From Streptomyces sp. NBC_00285 (GTDB lineage: Bacteria; Actinomycetota; Actinomycetes; Streptomycetales; Streptomycetaceae), in contig NZ_CP108055.1 of assembly GCF_036174265.1 (NCBI RefSeq), forward strand, positions 7,006,001 through 7,070,000: a DNA stretch of 64,000 bases. The letters run 5' to 3'. The notes beneath the pieces were generated by a model. That model saw only the letters and a program-made list of their open reading frames with translations. It was not told where the DNA came from and made no database searches. Positions 27,297-35,812 of the stretch are shown piece after piece. Position 1 is the first letter of the stretch. Each line of letters opens with the position of its first letter. A program made the translations under genes and the position numbers.

Positions 27297-28498
27297 GCGC
27301 GATGACGGACGAGCCGCGCAGGGACGAGGAAGCGCGTGCGGAGCGGCTGGTGCCCATCGGCCGGCCGCCCCGCAGCCGGGGCGAGGTCGTGCGCAAGCTG
27401 GTGTGGATCGTGCCCTGGCTGGTCTTCCTCAGCTCACCGGTGCACGACCTGGCCTCCGGTCACCACACCGGCTCGGCCACCATCGCGGGCTGGGCGGGCC
27501 TCACCGTCTTCACCGGCACCTATCTGGCGCTGGTCTTCCGGAACATGGGCCGGACGTTCCCCGGTCGGCTGGTCTGCGGCCTGGTCGTCGTGCTCTGGCT
27601 GCTCGCGGTCGTCCTGACCCTGAGCTTCGGCTCCTCCTGGCTCGGACTGTTCGTGTACGTCTCCGTGGCCTGCGGGGTGACCTTCCCGCTCCGGGCCACG
27701 TACTGGGCGATTCCGGCGATCACCCTCACACTGATGCTGGTGGGTCTGCGCACCGACCTGGACGCGGCCTGGGGGCTGTTCATCGTCGTGCTCCTCGTCG
27801 GCTACTCCATGACCGGCGTACGCCAACTCGTGCGCACGACCGTGGAGTTGCGCAAGGCCCGCGCGACCGTCGCCCAACTGGCCGCGAACGAGGAGCGGCT
27901 GCGCCTCGCCCGTGACCTGCACGACCTCCTCGGCCACTCGCTGTCCCTCATCACCCTGAAGAGCGAGCTCGCGGGCCGGATGCTCCCCGCCCACCCCGAC
28001 AAGGCGGCCCAGCAGGTCGCCGACATCGAACAGGTCAGCCGCCAGGCCCTGGTGGACGTCCGCGAGGCCGTCACCGGCTACCGGCGTGCCCGCCTGGCCC
28101 CGGAACTGGCGGGCGCCCAGGTCGCCCTGACGGCTGCCGGAGTCACCGCCGCGCTGCCCGCCGAGCCGGATCTCACCGGCGTTCCCGAGGACAGCGAGGC
28201 TGCCCTTGCCTGGGCGCTGCGCGAGGCCGTCACCAACGTCGTACGGCACAGCGGGGCCCGGCGCTGCACGGTGGAGCTGCTCCGCCGCCAGACCCTCGAC
28301 GGGGCCCGGCTCGAACTCCGCGTCGAGGACGACGGTTCCGGCGGCTCGGGCGGAGGCCCCGGCAACGGCCTCACCGGCCTCACCGAACGCCTGGAGAAAG
28401 CCGGCGGCACCCTGGAGGCCGCCGGCACCCGGAACGGCTTCCGCCTGGTCGCCCGCGTGCCCGCCGGCTCCGCGGCCGACGTAGGATCCGCCTCATGA
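27293..28498 (+). CDS. Sensor histidine kinase (HisKA_3, DesK/LiaS-like)
   Basis: About 401 residues from a GTG overlapping the permease stop (GTGA); ATG at 27302 is an alternative. Four to five membrane helices occupy the N-terminal half without a large extracellular sensor domain, suggesting intramembrane sensing. The dimerisation motif RLARDLHDLLGHSLSLI places the phospho-acceptor at His210. A HATPase_c domain follows (LREAVTNVVRHSGA, VEDDGSG, GNGLTGLTERL). It should phosphorylate the response regulator encoded next. Confidence 0.92.
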   Translation: MSAMTDEPRRDEEARAERLVPIGRPPRSRGEVVRKLVWIVPWLVFLSSPVHDLASGHHTGSATIAGWAGLTVFTGTYLALVFRNMGRTFPGRLVCGLVVVLWLLAVVLTLSFGSSWLGLFVYVSVACGVTFPLRATYWAIPAITLTLMLVGLRTDLDAAWGLFIVVLLVGYSMTGVRQLVRTTVELRKARATVAQLAANEERLRLARDLHDLLGHSLSLITLKSELAGRMLPAHPDKAAQQVADIEQVSRQALVDVREAVTGYRRARLAPELAGAQVALTAAGVTAALPAEPDLTGVPEDSEAALAWALREAVTNVVRHSGARRCTVELLRRQTLDGARLELRVEDDGSGGSGGGPGNGLTGLTERLEKAGGTLEAAGTRNGFRLVARVPAGSAADVGSAS

Positions 28499-29112
28499 CG
28501 AGCCGCACGATCAAGGTCCTGCTCGCCGAGGACCAGTCGATGGTCCGCGAGGCACTGGCCGCCCTGCTCGGCCTGGAGGACGACATCGAGGTCGTCGCCC
28601 AAGTGGCCCGCGGCGACGAGGTCCTGGCGGCGGCCCGCGCCCACGACGTCGACGTGGCCCTCATGGACATCGAGATGCCGGGCGTGACGGGCATAGAGGC
28701 CGCGGCCCAGCTCCACAAGGAACTCCCGTCGGTGAAGCTCGTGATCCTCACGACCTTCGGCCGCCCCGGCTACCTGCGCAGCGCGATGGAAGCGGGTGCC
28801 GACGCCTTCCTGGTCAAGGACGCTCCGGCGGCCCAACTGGCGGCAGCGGTACGCAAGGTGCTGGCGGGGGAGCGGGTCATCGACCCCACCCTGGCGGCAG
28901 CGGCCCTCGCGGAGGGCGCGAACCCGCTGACGGACCGGGAGCGGGAGATCCTGCGAGCGGCGGCCGACGGCTCCACAAACGCCGAGCTGGCCAAGGCACT
29001 TCACCTCTCCCAGGGCACCGTCCGCAACTACCTCTCCACGGCGATCCAGAAGCTGGCGGTGCGGAACAGGGCGGAGGCGGTCCGTATCGCAAGGGAAAAG
29101 GGCTGGCTGTAA
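28495..29112 (+). CDS. NarL/FixJ-family response regulator
   Basis: A 205-residue regulator. The receiver domain has acidic residues AEDQ and the phospho-acceptor Asp58 in ALMDIEMPG, Thr in LTTFGRPG and Lys in LVKDAP. The C-terminal LuxR-type helix-turn-helix is LTDREREILRAAADGSTNAELAKALHLSQGTVRNYLSTAIQKL. The ATGA overlap couples it to the kinase. It probably autoregulates the operon starting at 25648, perhaps through the dyad at 25575. Confidence 0.93.
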   Translation: MTSRTIKVLLAEDQSMVREALAALLGLEDDIEVVAQVARGDEVLAAARAHDVDVALMDIEMPGVTGIEAAAQLHKELPSVKLVILTTFGRPGYLRSAMEAGADAFLVKDAPAAQLAAAVRKVLAGERVIDPTLAAAALAEGANPLTDREREILRAAADGSTNAELAKALHLSQGTVRNYLSTAIQKLAVRNRAEAVRIAREKGWL

Positions 29113-29117
29113 CCCAC

Positions 29118-29182
29118 TCAGGGGCGCGGGGCTGTATCAAAATGCGGCTCCGCCGCGCGGGCGCGACCAGCCACGACGCACC
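29118..29182. repeat. Streptomyces interspersed intergenic element (GGGGCGCGGGGCTGTAT type)
   Basis: The sequence runs from TCAGGGGCGCGGGGCTGTAT through GCGGCTCCGCCGC (an inverted repeat) to CGCGACCAGCCACGACGCAC. I recognise this from memory as a very frequent element between Streptomyces genes. It starts six bases after the response-regulator stop and lies between convergent genes, so its GCGGC...GCCGC hairpin may contribute to termination. Confidence 0.7.
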
Positions 29183-29200
29183 AGTAGACGCGAACGGCCG

Positions 29201-30052
29201 TCAGTTCAACCGAGCTCGCGCGGCCCGTGCCTGTTGTCGCAGACGGTCCGCCGCGGCCTCGTCCACCGCGGCCACCACCCCCGCGTACGCCTCCAACTCC
29301 CCGGCACCCTCGACGAAGTCACCCCGCTGCACCAGCAACTGCGCCCGCTCGTACCGCAGTCGCGCCGGATGCGAAGGCAGCAACAGGGCCAGCTCAACGG
29401 CCCACAGCCCCACATCCGACCGCTCCGGCCGAGCGGCGGCCCACGCGCGGGCGTTGTTCAGGATCCGCTGCACCACGTCCAGCGGATCCGCCGGCCCCAG
29501 CATCGACGCATCCAGCGAACCCCCTGTCGCCCCGGCGACCAGCAACTCCGCGTCGCCCCCGGTCAACACCCGCCCCCCGTCGAACGGATCCGCCAGCACC
29601 TGTTCCTCCGGCGGCCCGAACCCGACCACGAAGTGCCCCGGCAGCGCGACCCCGTACACGGGAGCACCCGCCCGCCTGGCCACCTCCATCCACACCACGG
29701 ACAGCAGGATCGGCAGCCCCCTGCGTCGCCGCAGCACCTCGTGCAGCAGCGAGGACTCCAGCCGCTGGTAGTCCACCGGCGCCCCACGGAACCCGCACCG
29801 GTCCCCGAGCAGCTCCCGCAGCGACACCGCCCACGATCGCGGTCCGCCCGGCCGGAACGGCAACTGCCCCGCCAGCCGGTCCAGTTCGACCTGCGCCGCG
29901 TCGATGCCGGTCTCGCCGAGCGCCGCGTCCGCCTGCGCCCCCACCAGCAGACACAGTGCGGACAGGTCGGGCCGCTCGGACCGCGCCTCTTCGGCGAACC
30001 GCCTCCGTAGCTCGGCGGACCGTTCGGGCGGGGGCGGATTCGGGGGACGCAT
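29201..30052 (-). CDS. Transglutaminase-like (SirB1-type) protein
   Basis: A 283-residue protein. The region LLHEVLRRRRGLPILLSVVWMEVARRAGAPVYGVALPGHFVVGF matches the SirB1/transglutaminase-like core, with the conserved GLPILLSV and PGHF motifs. A helical C-terminal part (AVELALLLPSHPARLRYERAQLLVQRGDFVEGAGELEAY) resembles TPR repeats. The enzymatic role of this family is unresolved and no cysteine nucleophile is obvious at the usual place. ATG at 30052 was chosen because the upstream open frame is low-complexity. It follows the acetyltransferase gene by 32 bases on the same strand. Confidence 0.8.
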   Translation of the reverse strand: MRPPNPPPPERSAELRRRFAEEARSERPDLSALCLLVGAQADAALGETGIDAAQVELDRLAGQLPFRPGGPRSWAVSLRELLGDRCGFRGAPVDYQRLESSLLHEVLRRRRGLPILLSVVWMEVARRAGAPVYGVALPGHFVVGFGPPEEQVLADPFDGGRVLTGGDAELLVAGATGGSLDASMLGPADPLDVVQRILNNARAWAAARPERSDVGLWAVELALLLPSHPARLRYERAQLLVQRGDFVEGAGELEAYAGVVAAVDEAAADRLRQQARAARARLN

Positions 30053-30084
30053 AGCTGGCTCGTGCCCTTTCGCTGCGATCGCTA

Positions 30085-31089
30085 CTACCGCGAGCCGCCG
30101 GAGACGTCCGGCTCGCGGTAGTGGTGGTAGGCGTGATGCGCGGCGAACCCCATCCGCCCGTACAGCGCCCGCGCACCGGCGTTGTCGGCCTCGACCTGGA
30201 GCCACGCGGCCGACGCCCCCTCGTCCAGCGCCCGCTGGGCCAGCGCTGCCATCACGGTGGAGGCCAGCCCCCGTCGCCGTAGCGCGGGATCCACCTCGAC
30301 CGCGGCGAACCCGGCCCATCTGCCGTCCACGACGCACCGCCCGATCGCGGCCGGCGCGTCCGCACCGGGGACGGTCGCGAACCACACCGAGGGCCCCGCG
30401 CCCAGCACCCGCAGTGCCACCTCGCTCACCCCCTTGCGCTGATAGCGCGCCAGCCAGTCCGCGTCGGCCTGACGGGACAGGACCACGCCGTCACCGGACC
30501 GGTCGGCGACCGGTGCCAGCGCCCCGGTCCACAACTCCGCCGTCACCTCCCGCGTCCAGCCCCGCGCCTCCAGTTCCGCGCACAGCACCTCCTGGGTGCC
30601 GGCGGCGCCGGTCGCGGTCTGCACGTACGCGGGCAGACCACGGTCGCGGTACCAGCGTCGTACGGCGGTCAGGGCCTCGTCGAGAGGCATGCCCACGTCG
30701 CCGACCGGGAGGACGGAGTTGGCTCGGCGGGTGAAGCCGGAGGCGGCACGCAGCTCCCACTCGCCGAGCCGGTCGCTCTCCACCGGCTGCCAGCCCCGCG
30801 CGGCGATCCGGGCCAGTTCCGGGTACGAGGCGGCCGGTCCCCGGCGGCGGGCCGGCTCCGCGGGCACGACCTTGCCCGCCACCAGCGCGGACTCCGGAAC
30901 GCGGACGCTCCGGCCGTCCCGGCGCGTGATCATCAGCACACCGTCGTCCCATGATGTGAGAACACCCACCGTGTCGGTGAACTTCTCCTGTGTGACGCCG
31001 GTTTCGTCCAGACAGCGCACGGATACCCGTTTGCCCACGTCAGCAGCGGAGATGCGGACGACGAGACGTCCGCCGGCGGAGATTTCCAC
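30085..31089 (-). CDS. GNAT acetyltransferase with N-terminal SH3-like domain (CG3035/Rv0428c type)
   Basis: A 334-residue protein. The first 65 residues form a small beta-rich domain (ISAADVGKRVSVRCLDETG, WDDGVLMITRRDG). The C-terminal GNAT domain holds the acetyl-CoA loop VEVDPALRRRGLASTVMAAL and the motif-B end LQVEADNAGARALYGRMGF. The architecture fits the family for which a C. glutamicum member was reported as an N-acetylglutamate synthase; the assignment here is from memory and needs confirmation. GTG start at 31089 with AGGAGG 13 bases upstream, slightly long spacing. Confidence 0.8.
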   Translation of the reverse strand: MEISAGGRLVVRISAADVGKRVSVRCLDETGVTQEKFTDTVGVLTSWDDGVLMITRRDGRSVRVPESALVAGKVVPAEPARRRGPAASYPELARIAARGWQPVESDRLGEWELRAASGFTRRANSVLPVGDVGMPLDEALTAVRRWYRDRGLPAYVQTATGAAGTQEVLCAELEARGWTREVTAELWTGALAPVADRSGDGVVLSRQADADWLARYQRKGVSEVALRVLGAGPSVWFATVPGADAPAAIGRCVVDGRWAGFAAVEVDPALRRRGLASTVMAALAQRALDEGASAAWLQVEADNAGARALYGRMGFAAHHAYHHYREPDVSGGSR

Positions 31090-31228
31090 AGGTCAGTTCA
31101 CCCCTCCTGTTCGGATCATGCCCAGGAACGGAGATACTAGGGGCGGGCATCGACGAGCCGCGCTCCCGCGCGCGAGGCGGCGGAGCCTGAGGAGGCCCGC
31201 CGGCGCCCTATGGAGGAGGAACGACAGC

Positions 31229-31546
31229 GTGACCTACGTCATCGCGCAGCCTTGTGTCGACGTCAAGGACAAGGCGTGCATCGAAGAGTGCCCGGTCGAC
31301 TGCATCTACGAGGGCTCCCGGTCCTTGTACATCCACCCGGACGAATGCGTCGACTGCGGGGCCTGTGAGCCGGTCTGCCCGGTCGAGGCGATCTTCTACG
31401 AGGACGACACTCCGGACGAGTGGAAGGACTACTACAAGGCGAACGTCGAGTTCTTCGACGAGCTCGGTTCGCCCGGCGGCGCCAGCAAGCTGGGCCTGAT
31501 CGAGCGGGACCACCCGTTCATCGCCGCGCTGCCGCCGCAGGCCTAG
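31229..31546 (+). CDS. fdxA: Seven-iron ferredoxin FdxA
   Basis: A 105-residue electron carrier with one 3Fe-4S and one 4Fe-4S cluster. Cysteines 9, 17, 21, 25 and 40, 43, 46, 50 lie in TYVIAQPCVDVKDKACIEEC and CVDCGACEPVCPVEAIF. The C-terminal extension beyond the two cluster motifs is normal for actinobacterial FdxA/FdxC. GTG at 31229 follows a strong GGAGGAGG ribosome site; the longer open frame upstream is not coding. The gene is next to dapC, as in mycobacteria. Confidence 0.95.
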   Translation: MTYVIAQPCVDVKDKACIEECPVDCIYEGSRSLYIHPDECVDCGACEPVCPVEAIFYEDDTPDEWKDYYKANVEFFDELGSPGGASKLGLIERDHPFIAALPPQA

Positions 31547-31585
31547 TCGTCCGCATCAGCGGCCCGCACCTCGTGCCGCCTCGGT

Positions 31586-31636
31586 CCCGTACGGCCTGAA
31601 CGCCTCCGAGCGTGGCCGTACGGGGCCGAGGCGTTT
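31586..31636 (+). terminator. Stem-loop between fdxA and dapC
   Basis: CCCGTACGGCC (31586-31596) pairs with GGCCGTACGGG (31614-31624), 11 bp with a 17-base loop. An alternative pairing AACGCCTC (31599-31606) with GAGGCGTT (31629-31636) overlaps it, so the two structures are mutually exclusive. It is probably a terminator with possible read-through into dapC, 30 bases later. Confidence 0.6.
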
Positions 31637-31666
31637 GCCGTACGACCCGAAAGTGAGCCGATCGCC

Positions 31667-32761
31667 GTGTCCGCAGTCTCCGACCGCCTTCCCGCCTTCC
31701 CCTGGGACAAGCTGGAGCCGTACAAGAAGACGGCCGCCGCGCACCCCGGAGGCATCGTCGACCTGTCGGTCGGCACACCTGTCGACCCGGTCCCCGACCT
31801 CGTCCAGAAAGCCCTGATCGACGCGGCGGACTCCCCGGGGTATCCGACGGTGTGGGGCACCCCGGCCCTGCGTGACGCGATCACCGGCTGGGTCGAGCGC
31901 CGGCTGGGCGCCCGCGGGATCACCCACCGCCACGTCCTGCCGATCGTCGGCTCCAAGGAACTCGTCGCCTGGCTCCCCACCCAGCTGGGCCTGGGCCCCG
32001 GCGACCGGGTCGCGTACCCGCGCCTGGCCTACCCGACCTACGAGGTCGGCGCGCGCCTGGCCCGCGCCGACCACGAGGTGTACGACGACCCGACCGAGCT
32101 GGACCCGGCGGGCCTGAAGCTCCTGTGGCTCAACTCCCCGTCCAACCCGACCGGCAGGGTGCTGTCCAAGGACGAGCTCACCCGGATCGTGGCCTGGGCG
32201 CGGTCCCACGGCATCCTGATCTTCTCCGACGAGTGCTACCTGGAGCTGGGCTGGGAGGCCGACCCGGTCTCCGTCCTCCATCCGGACGTCAACGGCGGCT
32301 CGCACGACGGCATCGTGGCCGTGCACTCGCTGTCGAAGCGGTCCAACCTCGCGGGCTACCGCGCGGCCTTCCTGGCGGGCGACCCGGCCGTCCTTGCGCC
32401 CCTCCTGGAGATCCGCAAGCACGGCGGCATGATGACGCCGGCGCCGACCCAGGCCGCGGTGGTCGCTGCTCTGGGCGACGACACCCACGTCCGTGAGCAG
32501 CGGGAGCGGTACACGGCCCGCCGGGCCCTGTTGCGCGAGGCACTGGTGAAGCACGGCTTCCGCATCGAGCACAGCGAGGCCAGCCTCTACCTGTGGGCCA
32601 CGCGCGAGGAGACCTGCTGGTCGACCGTCGCCCACCTGGCCGACCTGGGCATCCTGGTGGCGCCGGGGGACTTCTACGGCGAGGCGGGCGAGAACTTCGT
32701 ACGCGTGGCGCTGACGGCGACGGACGAGCGGGTGCGGGCTGCGGTCCAGCGTCTGGCGTAG
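31667..32761 (+). CDS. dapC: Succinyldiaminopimelate transaminase DapC
   Basis: A 364-residue class I/II PLP aminotransferase of the lysine/diaminopimelate pathway. PLP is expected on Lys224 in HSLSKRSNLAGYR. Other fold markers are NSPSNPTGR, FSDECYLELGW and the C-terminal LYLWATREETCWSTVAHLADLGILVAPGDFYG. It makes N-succinyl-diaminopimelate from the keto form with glutamate; some homologues also act on prephenate. GTG start at 31667. The next pathway enzyme, DapE, is encoded about 1.9 kb downstream. Confidence 0.93.
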   Translation: MSAVSDRLPAFPWDKLEPYKKTAAAHPGGIVDLSVGTPVDPVPDLVQKALIDAADSPGYPTVWGTPALRDAITGWVERRLGARGITHRHVLPIVGSKELVAWLPTQLGLGPGDRVAYPRLAYPTYEVGARLARADHEVYDDPTELDPAGLKLLWLNSPSNPTGRVLSKDELTRIVAWARSHGILIFSDECYLELGWEADPVSVLHPDVNGGSHDGIVAVHSLSKRSNLAGYRAAFLAGDPAVLAPLLEIRKHGGMMTPAPTQAAVVAALGDDTHVREQRERYTARRALLREALVKHGFRIEHSEASLYLWATREETCWSTVAHLADLGILVAPGDFYGEAGENFVRVALTATDERVRAAVQRLA

Positions 32762-32773
32762 TCGCGCGGGCAC

Positions 32774-32816
32774 ACGGTGAAGGGGTCCGGGACGCCGTCC
32801 CGGACCCCTTCACCGT
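32774..32816. terminator. Strong bidirectional terminator after dapC
   Basis: Perfect 19-bp stem ACGGTGAAGGGGTCCGGGA (32774-32792) with its complement at 32798-32816 and a five-base loop, between convergent genes whose stops are at 32761 and 32826. Confidence 0.93.
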
Positions 32817-32825
32817 CTGTGCGTA

Positions 32826-33281
32826 CTAGCCGAGCGGCAGGCTCTTCACCGGCAGGGTGTCCGCCGCCGGCAGGCCGCCGCCCTTGGTGAGGGAGTCGGT
32901 CGGCAGGCCGCCCTTGGTCGCGGTGGACGTGGTGTCCCCGAGGAGGCCACCGGCGGAACCGGCGGCCTCGCCCGCCGTCTTCTGCGCGGCCGGCGCCGCC
33001 TTCTTCACGGCCTTGCCGCTGGTCTTGCCCGCGGACGGCACCGCCTTCTCGACCGTCTTTCCACCGGTCTTGCCCGCGGTCCCGGTCAGGTTCTGCGTCG
33101 CGCCGTCCACGGTGTTGCCGACGTGCGCCCCGTCCATGGCGGTCAGGCCGCCGAGGTTCGGGGCGGCGGGCAGCGTGGCGGGGGCCGCACTGGCGGAGCC
33201 GGCCGCACCGACCCCGGCTGCCGCTCCCGCAGCGACGAGCAGCGCGGCGCGGGCGATCCTGCGGGTCAGGGGGAGGGACAT
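32826..33281 (-). CDS. Secreted Ala/Gly/Lys-rich protein, function unknown
   Basis: A 151-residue exported protein. The signal peptide MSLPLTRRIARAALLVAAGAAAG... ends at a likely ASA-AP cleavage site near residue 33. The mature part is low complexity, with repeated AGKTxGKxVxKAxP-like units (AGKTGGKTVEKAVPSAGKTSGKAVKKAAP) and no cysteine. ATG at 33281 with AAGGAG five bases upstream. I recognise no family. The 272-base gap to the next gene contains no further gene that I can see. Confidence 0.75.
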   Translation of the reverse strand: MSLPLTRRIARAALLVAAGAAAGVGAAGSASAAPATLPAAPNLGGLTAMDGAHVGNTVDGATQNLTGTAGKTGGKTVEKAVPSAGKTSGKAVKKAAPAAQKTAGEAAGSAGGLLGDTTSTATKGGLPTDSLTKGGGLPAADTLPVKSLPLG

Positions 33282-33553
33282 GTTGCTCCTTCGAGGGGAA
33301 ACGTTGCTAGGACGCCGTGACTACCGCTCGAAGCCGAGGAAGGTTGCGGAGATCCAACGCAAAGAGTTGGTAATGCGTCGCATTATCACCTGCGGATAAA
33401 AACGGGCAAAAAGCTACCGGTCTGAAAGTCCGCCGAATCCTTGCAGCCCTTTGTTCTCAAGGGTTTTGACGGATACGGGAGTGACGTGGCGAAAACCTGC
33501 GCACACCCGCTCCGACAGCAGGCGGACGTGACCCTTCCAGGTGATCATCCGAA

Positions 33554-34537
33554 CTACCGTGCCGTCAGTATCCGTACGGTCGCCGTGGCCGCCTCGCTGC
33601 CCGCCGGCCGCCACTGGCTGTCCGTGTTCCCGGCGGTCCACTGCCGCCCGGCGTACGAGACCCGCTCGATGCGCAGCGCGGAGGAGTTGGCGACCGCCCA
33701 GTGCGCGAGCTGCCAGCCGCGTTCCCGCAGGGTGCGGCCGGAACCCGGGCTGGTGTCCTTGCGCACGGGAAGGGTCACGGTGCGCGGGTCACCCGTGGTC
33801 GGCGTCGGAGTCGGTGACGCCTTGCCGCCCACCTCCGCGGCGGTCGTCTCCAGCGCGTCCCGCCCGAAGTCCCGTACGAGAGCCGACCGCACCGCGTCCG
33901 GGCCCGTGGCGGCGGCCTGGGTGCCGTCCTGAGCGCCGGCCTGAGTGCTGTCCTGGCGGCCGTCACAGGTCAGGGCGGCCGCCGAGGTGCCGGTGAGGGC
34001 GGCGGCGAGCAGCCTGGCGTCCGGCTCGTGCTTCGCGTACGCCTCCGGGAAGCCGCTGCGCTGCACACGCTGCGCGGCCTCGGTCAGCGGCATCTTCTCG
34101 TAGTCGTCCACCTTGACCAGGTGCGTGTAGAACTCGCCCGCCGCGTACGTCGGGTCCAGGATCTCCTTCGGCGTGCCCCAGCCCTGCGAGGGCCGCTGCT
34201 GGAACAGGCCGAGCGAGTCACGGTCGCCGTGCGAGATGTTGCGCAGCCCGGACTCCTGGAGCGCGGTGGCCAGCGCGATGGCCACGGCCCGCTCGGGAAG
34301 CCCGCGCCCGGTGCCCACGGCGGTGATCGTCGCCGCGTTCACCGCCTGCTCCGGCGTGAAGTCGTAGGCAGGCCCGTCCGCCTTGCCCGAGACGACCGTG
34401 CAGCCCGGCCCGTGTGAGCCTCCGGTGACGTACTGCACCGCGAGGTATCCGGCGACCGCACACAGGATCACTAGGGCCGCCCCGAAACGGAGGACGCGGC
34501 CACGGCGCTTGCGAGTAGGAGGCGACGGCTCTGGCAT
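33554..34537 (-). CDS. Membrane-anchored lytic-transglycosylase-like protein
   Basis: A 327-residue protein with a basic N-terminus and one membrane helix at about 16-35 (VLRFGAALVILCAVAGYLAV), the rest outside. Residues of about 60-180 resemble an SLT/lysozyme-like fold: AATITAVGTGRGLPERAVAIALATALQESGLRNI (Glu as possible catalytic residue) and DSLGLFQQRPSQGWG. A Gln/Thr-rich linker follows and a C-terminal region of about 90 residues with an unassigned fold. Likely role: cell-wall turnover. ATG at 34537 was chosen; the 32-codon upstream extension lacks a signal. It diverges from dapE. Confidence 0.75.
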   Translation of the reverse strand: MPEPSPPTRKRRGRVLRFGAALVILCAVAGYLAVQYVTGGSHGPGCTVVSGKADGPAYDFTPEQAVNAATITAVGTGRGLPERAVAIALATALQESGLRNISHGDRDSLGLFQQRPSQGWGTPKEILDPTYAAGEFYTHLVKVDDYEKMPLTEAAQRVQRSGFPEAYAKHEPDARLLAAALTGTSAAALTCDGRQDSTQAGAQDGTQAAATGPDAVRSALVRDFGRDALETTAAEVGGKASPTPTPTTGDPRTVTLPVRKDTSPGSGRTLRERGWQLAHWAVANSSALRIERVSYAGRQWTAGNTDSQWRPAGSEAATATVRILTAR

Positions 34538-34622
34538 CCGGACAAGATACTGGAGAGTACTGAGGCCTCTGCGCCCGGCGGGGACAGTGAGGGCCGCCGG
34601 AGAGGGCGTTAGGGTCGAGAGC

Positions 34623-35702
34623 ATGGCCGACACCCCTCTTGACCTTTCGCTGGACGCAGCTCAGCTCACCGCGCAGCTCGTCGACTTCCCCTCCGAGAGC
34701 GGCACCGAGAAGCCCCTCGCGGACGCGATCGAGAGCGCCCTGCGCGCCCTGCCGCACCTGACGGTCGACCGCCAGGGCAACAACGTCGTCGCCCGCACGG
34801 ACCTCGGCCGCACGGAACGCGTCATCCTCGCCGGCCACATCGACACCGTGCCCATCGCGGGCAACGTCCCCTCCCGCCTCGACGACGAGGGCTACCTCTG
34901 GGGCTGCGGTACCTGCGACATGAAGTCCGGGGTCGCGGTCCAGCTGCGCATCGCGGCCACCGTCCCCGAGCCCAACCGCGACCTCACCTTCATCTTCTAC
35001 GACAACGAAGAGGTCGCCGCCCACCTCAACGGCCTGGGACATGTGGCCGAGGCCCACCCCGAGTGGCTGGAGGGCGACTTCGCGGTCCTCCTGGAGCCGA
35101 CGGACAACCAGGTCGAGGGCGGCTGCCAGGGAACCCTGCGGGTGCTGCTGACGTTCAAGGGAGAGCGGGCGCACTCCGCGCGCGCGTGGATGGGCTCCAA
35201 CGCGATCCACAAGGCGGCCCCGGCCCTCGCGAAGCTGGCGGCCTACGAGCCGCGCAAGCCAGTCGTGGACGGGCTGGAGTTCCACGAAGGCCTCAACGCG
35301 GTCGGCGTGAAGGGCGGTGTGGCGACGAACGTCATCCCCGACTCCTGCACCCTGACGGTCAACTTCCGTTACGCGCCCGACCGAAGCGAGGCCGAGGCGG
35401 AGGCCTTCGTCCGGGACTTCTTCGCGGACTGCGGGGTCGACGAGTTCGTCGTCGACGATCACACGGGCGGTGCCCGCCCCGGCCTCAACCATCCTGTCGC
35501 GCAGGCCTTCATGGCCGCGGTCGGCGGCGTGGCACGCCCCAAGTTCGGCTGGACGGACGTGTCCCGCTTCAGCGCGCTGGGCGTACCCGCGGTGAACTAC
35601 AGCCCCGGTGAGCCGCTGCTCGCGCACAAGGTGGACGAGCGGGTGAAGGTGTCGCAGATCCCGCAGGCGGAGTCGCGGCTGAAGGCCTGGCTGACGTCGT
35701 AG
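34623..35702 (+). CDS. dapE: Succinyldiaminopimelate desuccinylase DapE
   Basis: A 359-residue M20-family dizinc amidohydrolase that converts N-succinyl-LL-diaminopimelate to LL-diaminopimelate and succinate for lysine and peptidoglycan. Metal-site motifs are LAGHIDTVP, CGTCDMKSGVAV and YDNEEV (the catalytic Glu-Glu is DNEEV-like), with the dimerisation-domain segment ERAHSARAWMGSNAIHKA. ATG at 34623; the upstream open frame overlaps the divergent gene. The actinobacterial DapE form (TIGR01900-like) is usual at about 355 residues. Confidence 0.93.
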   Translation: MADTPLDLSLDAAQLTAQLVDFPSESGTEKPLADAIESALRALPHLTVDRQGNNVVARTDLGRTERVILAGHIDTVPIAGNVPSRLDDEGYLWGCGTCDMKSGVAVQLRIAATVPEPNRDLTFIFYDNEEVAAHLNGLGHVAEAHPEWLEGDFAVLLEPTDNQVEGGCQGTLRVLLTFKGERAHSARAWMGSNAIHKAAPALAKLAAYEPRKPVVDGLEFHEGLNAVGVKGGVATNVIPDSCTLTVNFRYAPDRSEAEAEAFVRDFFADCGVDEFVVDDHTGGARPGLNHPVAQAFMAAVGGVARPKFGWTDVSRFSALGVPAVNYSPGEPLLAHKVDERVKVSQIPQAESRLKAWLTS

Positions 35703-35812
35703 GAAGGCACTGCGCCGGCGGGCGGTTCATGGCGGACACGCGTACGTCCCCCCTCCGTAACCCGCGTAGATCTACGCTGAGATGGAAAGACAGGCAAGCG
35801 GAGGGAGCGCAC

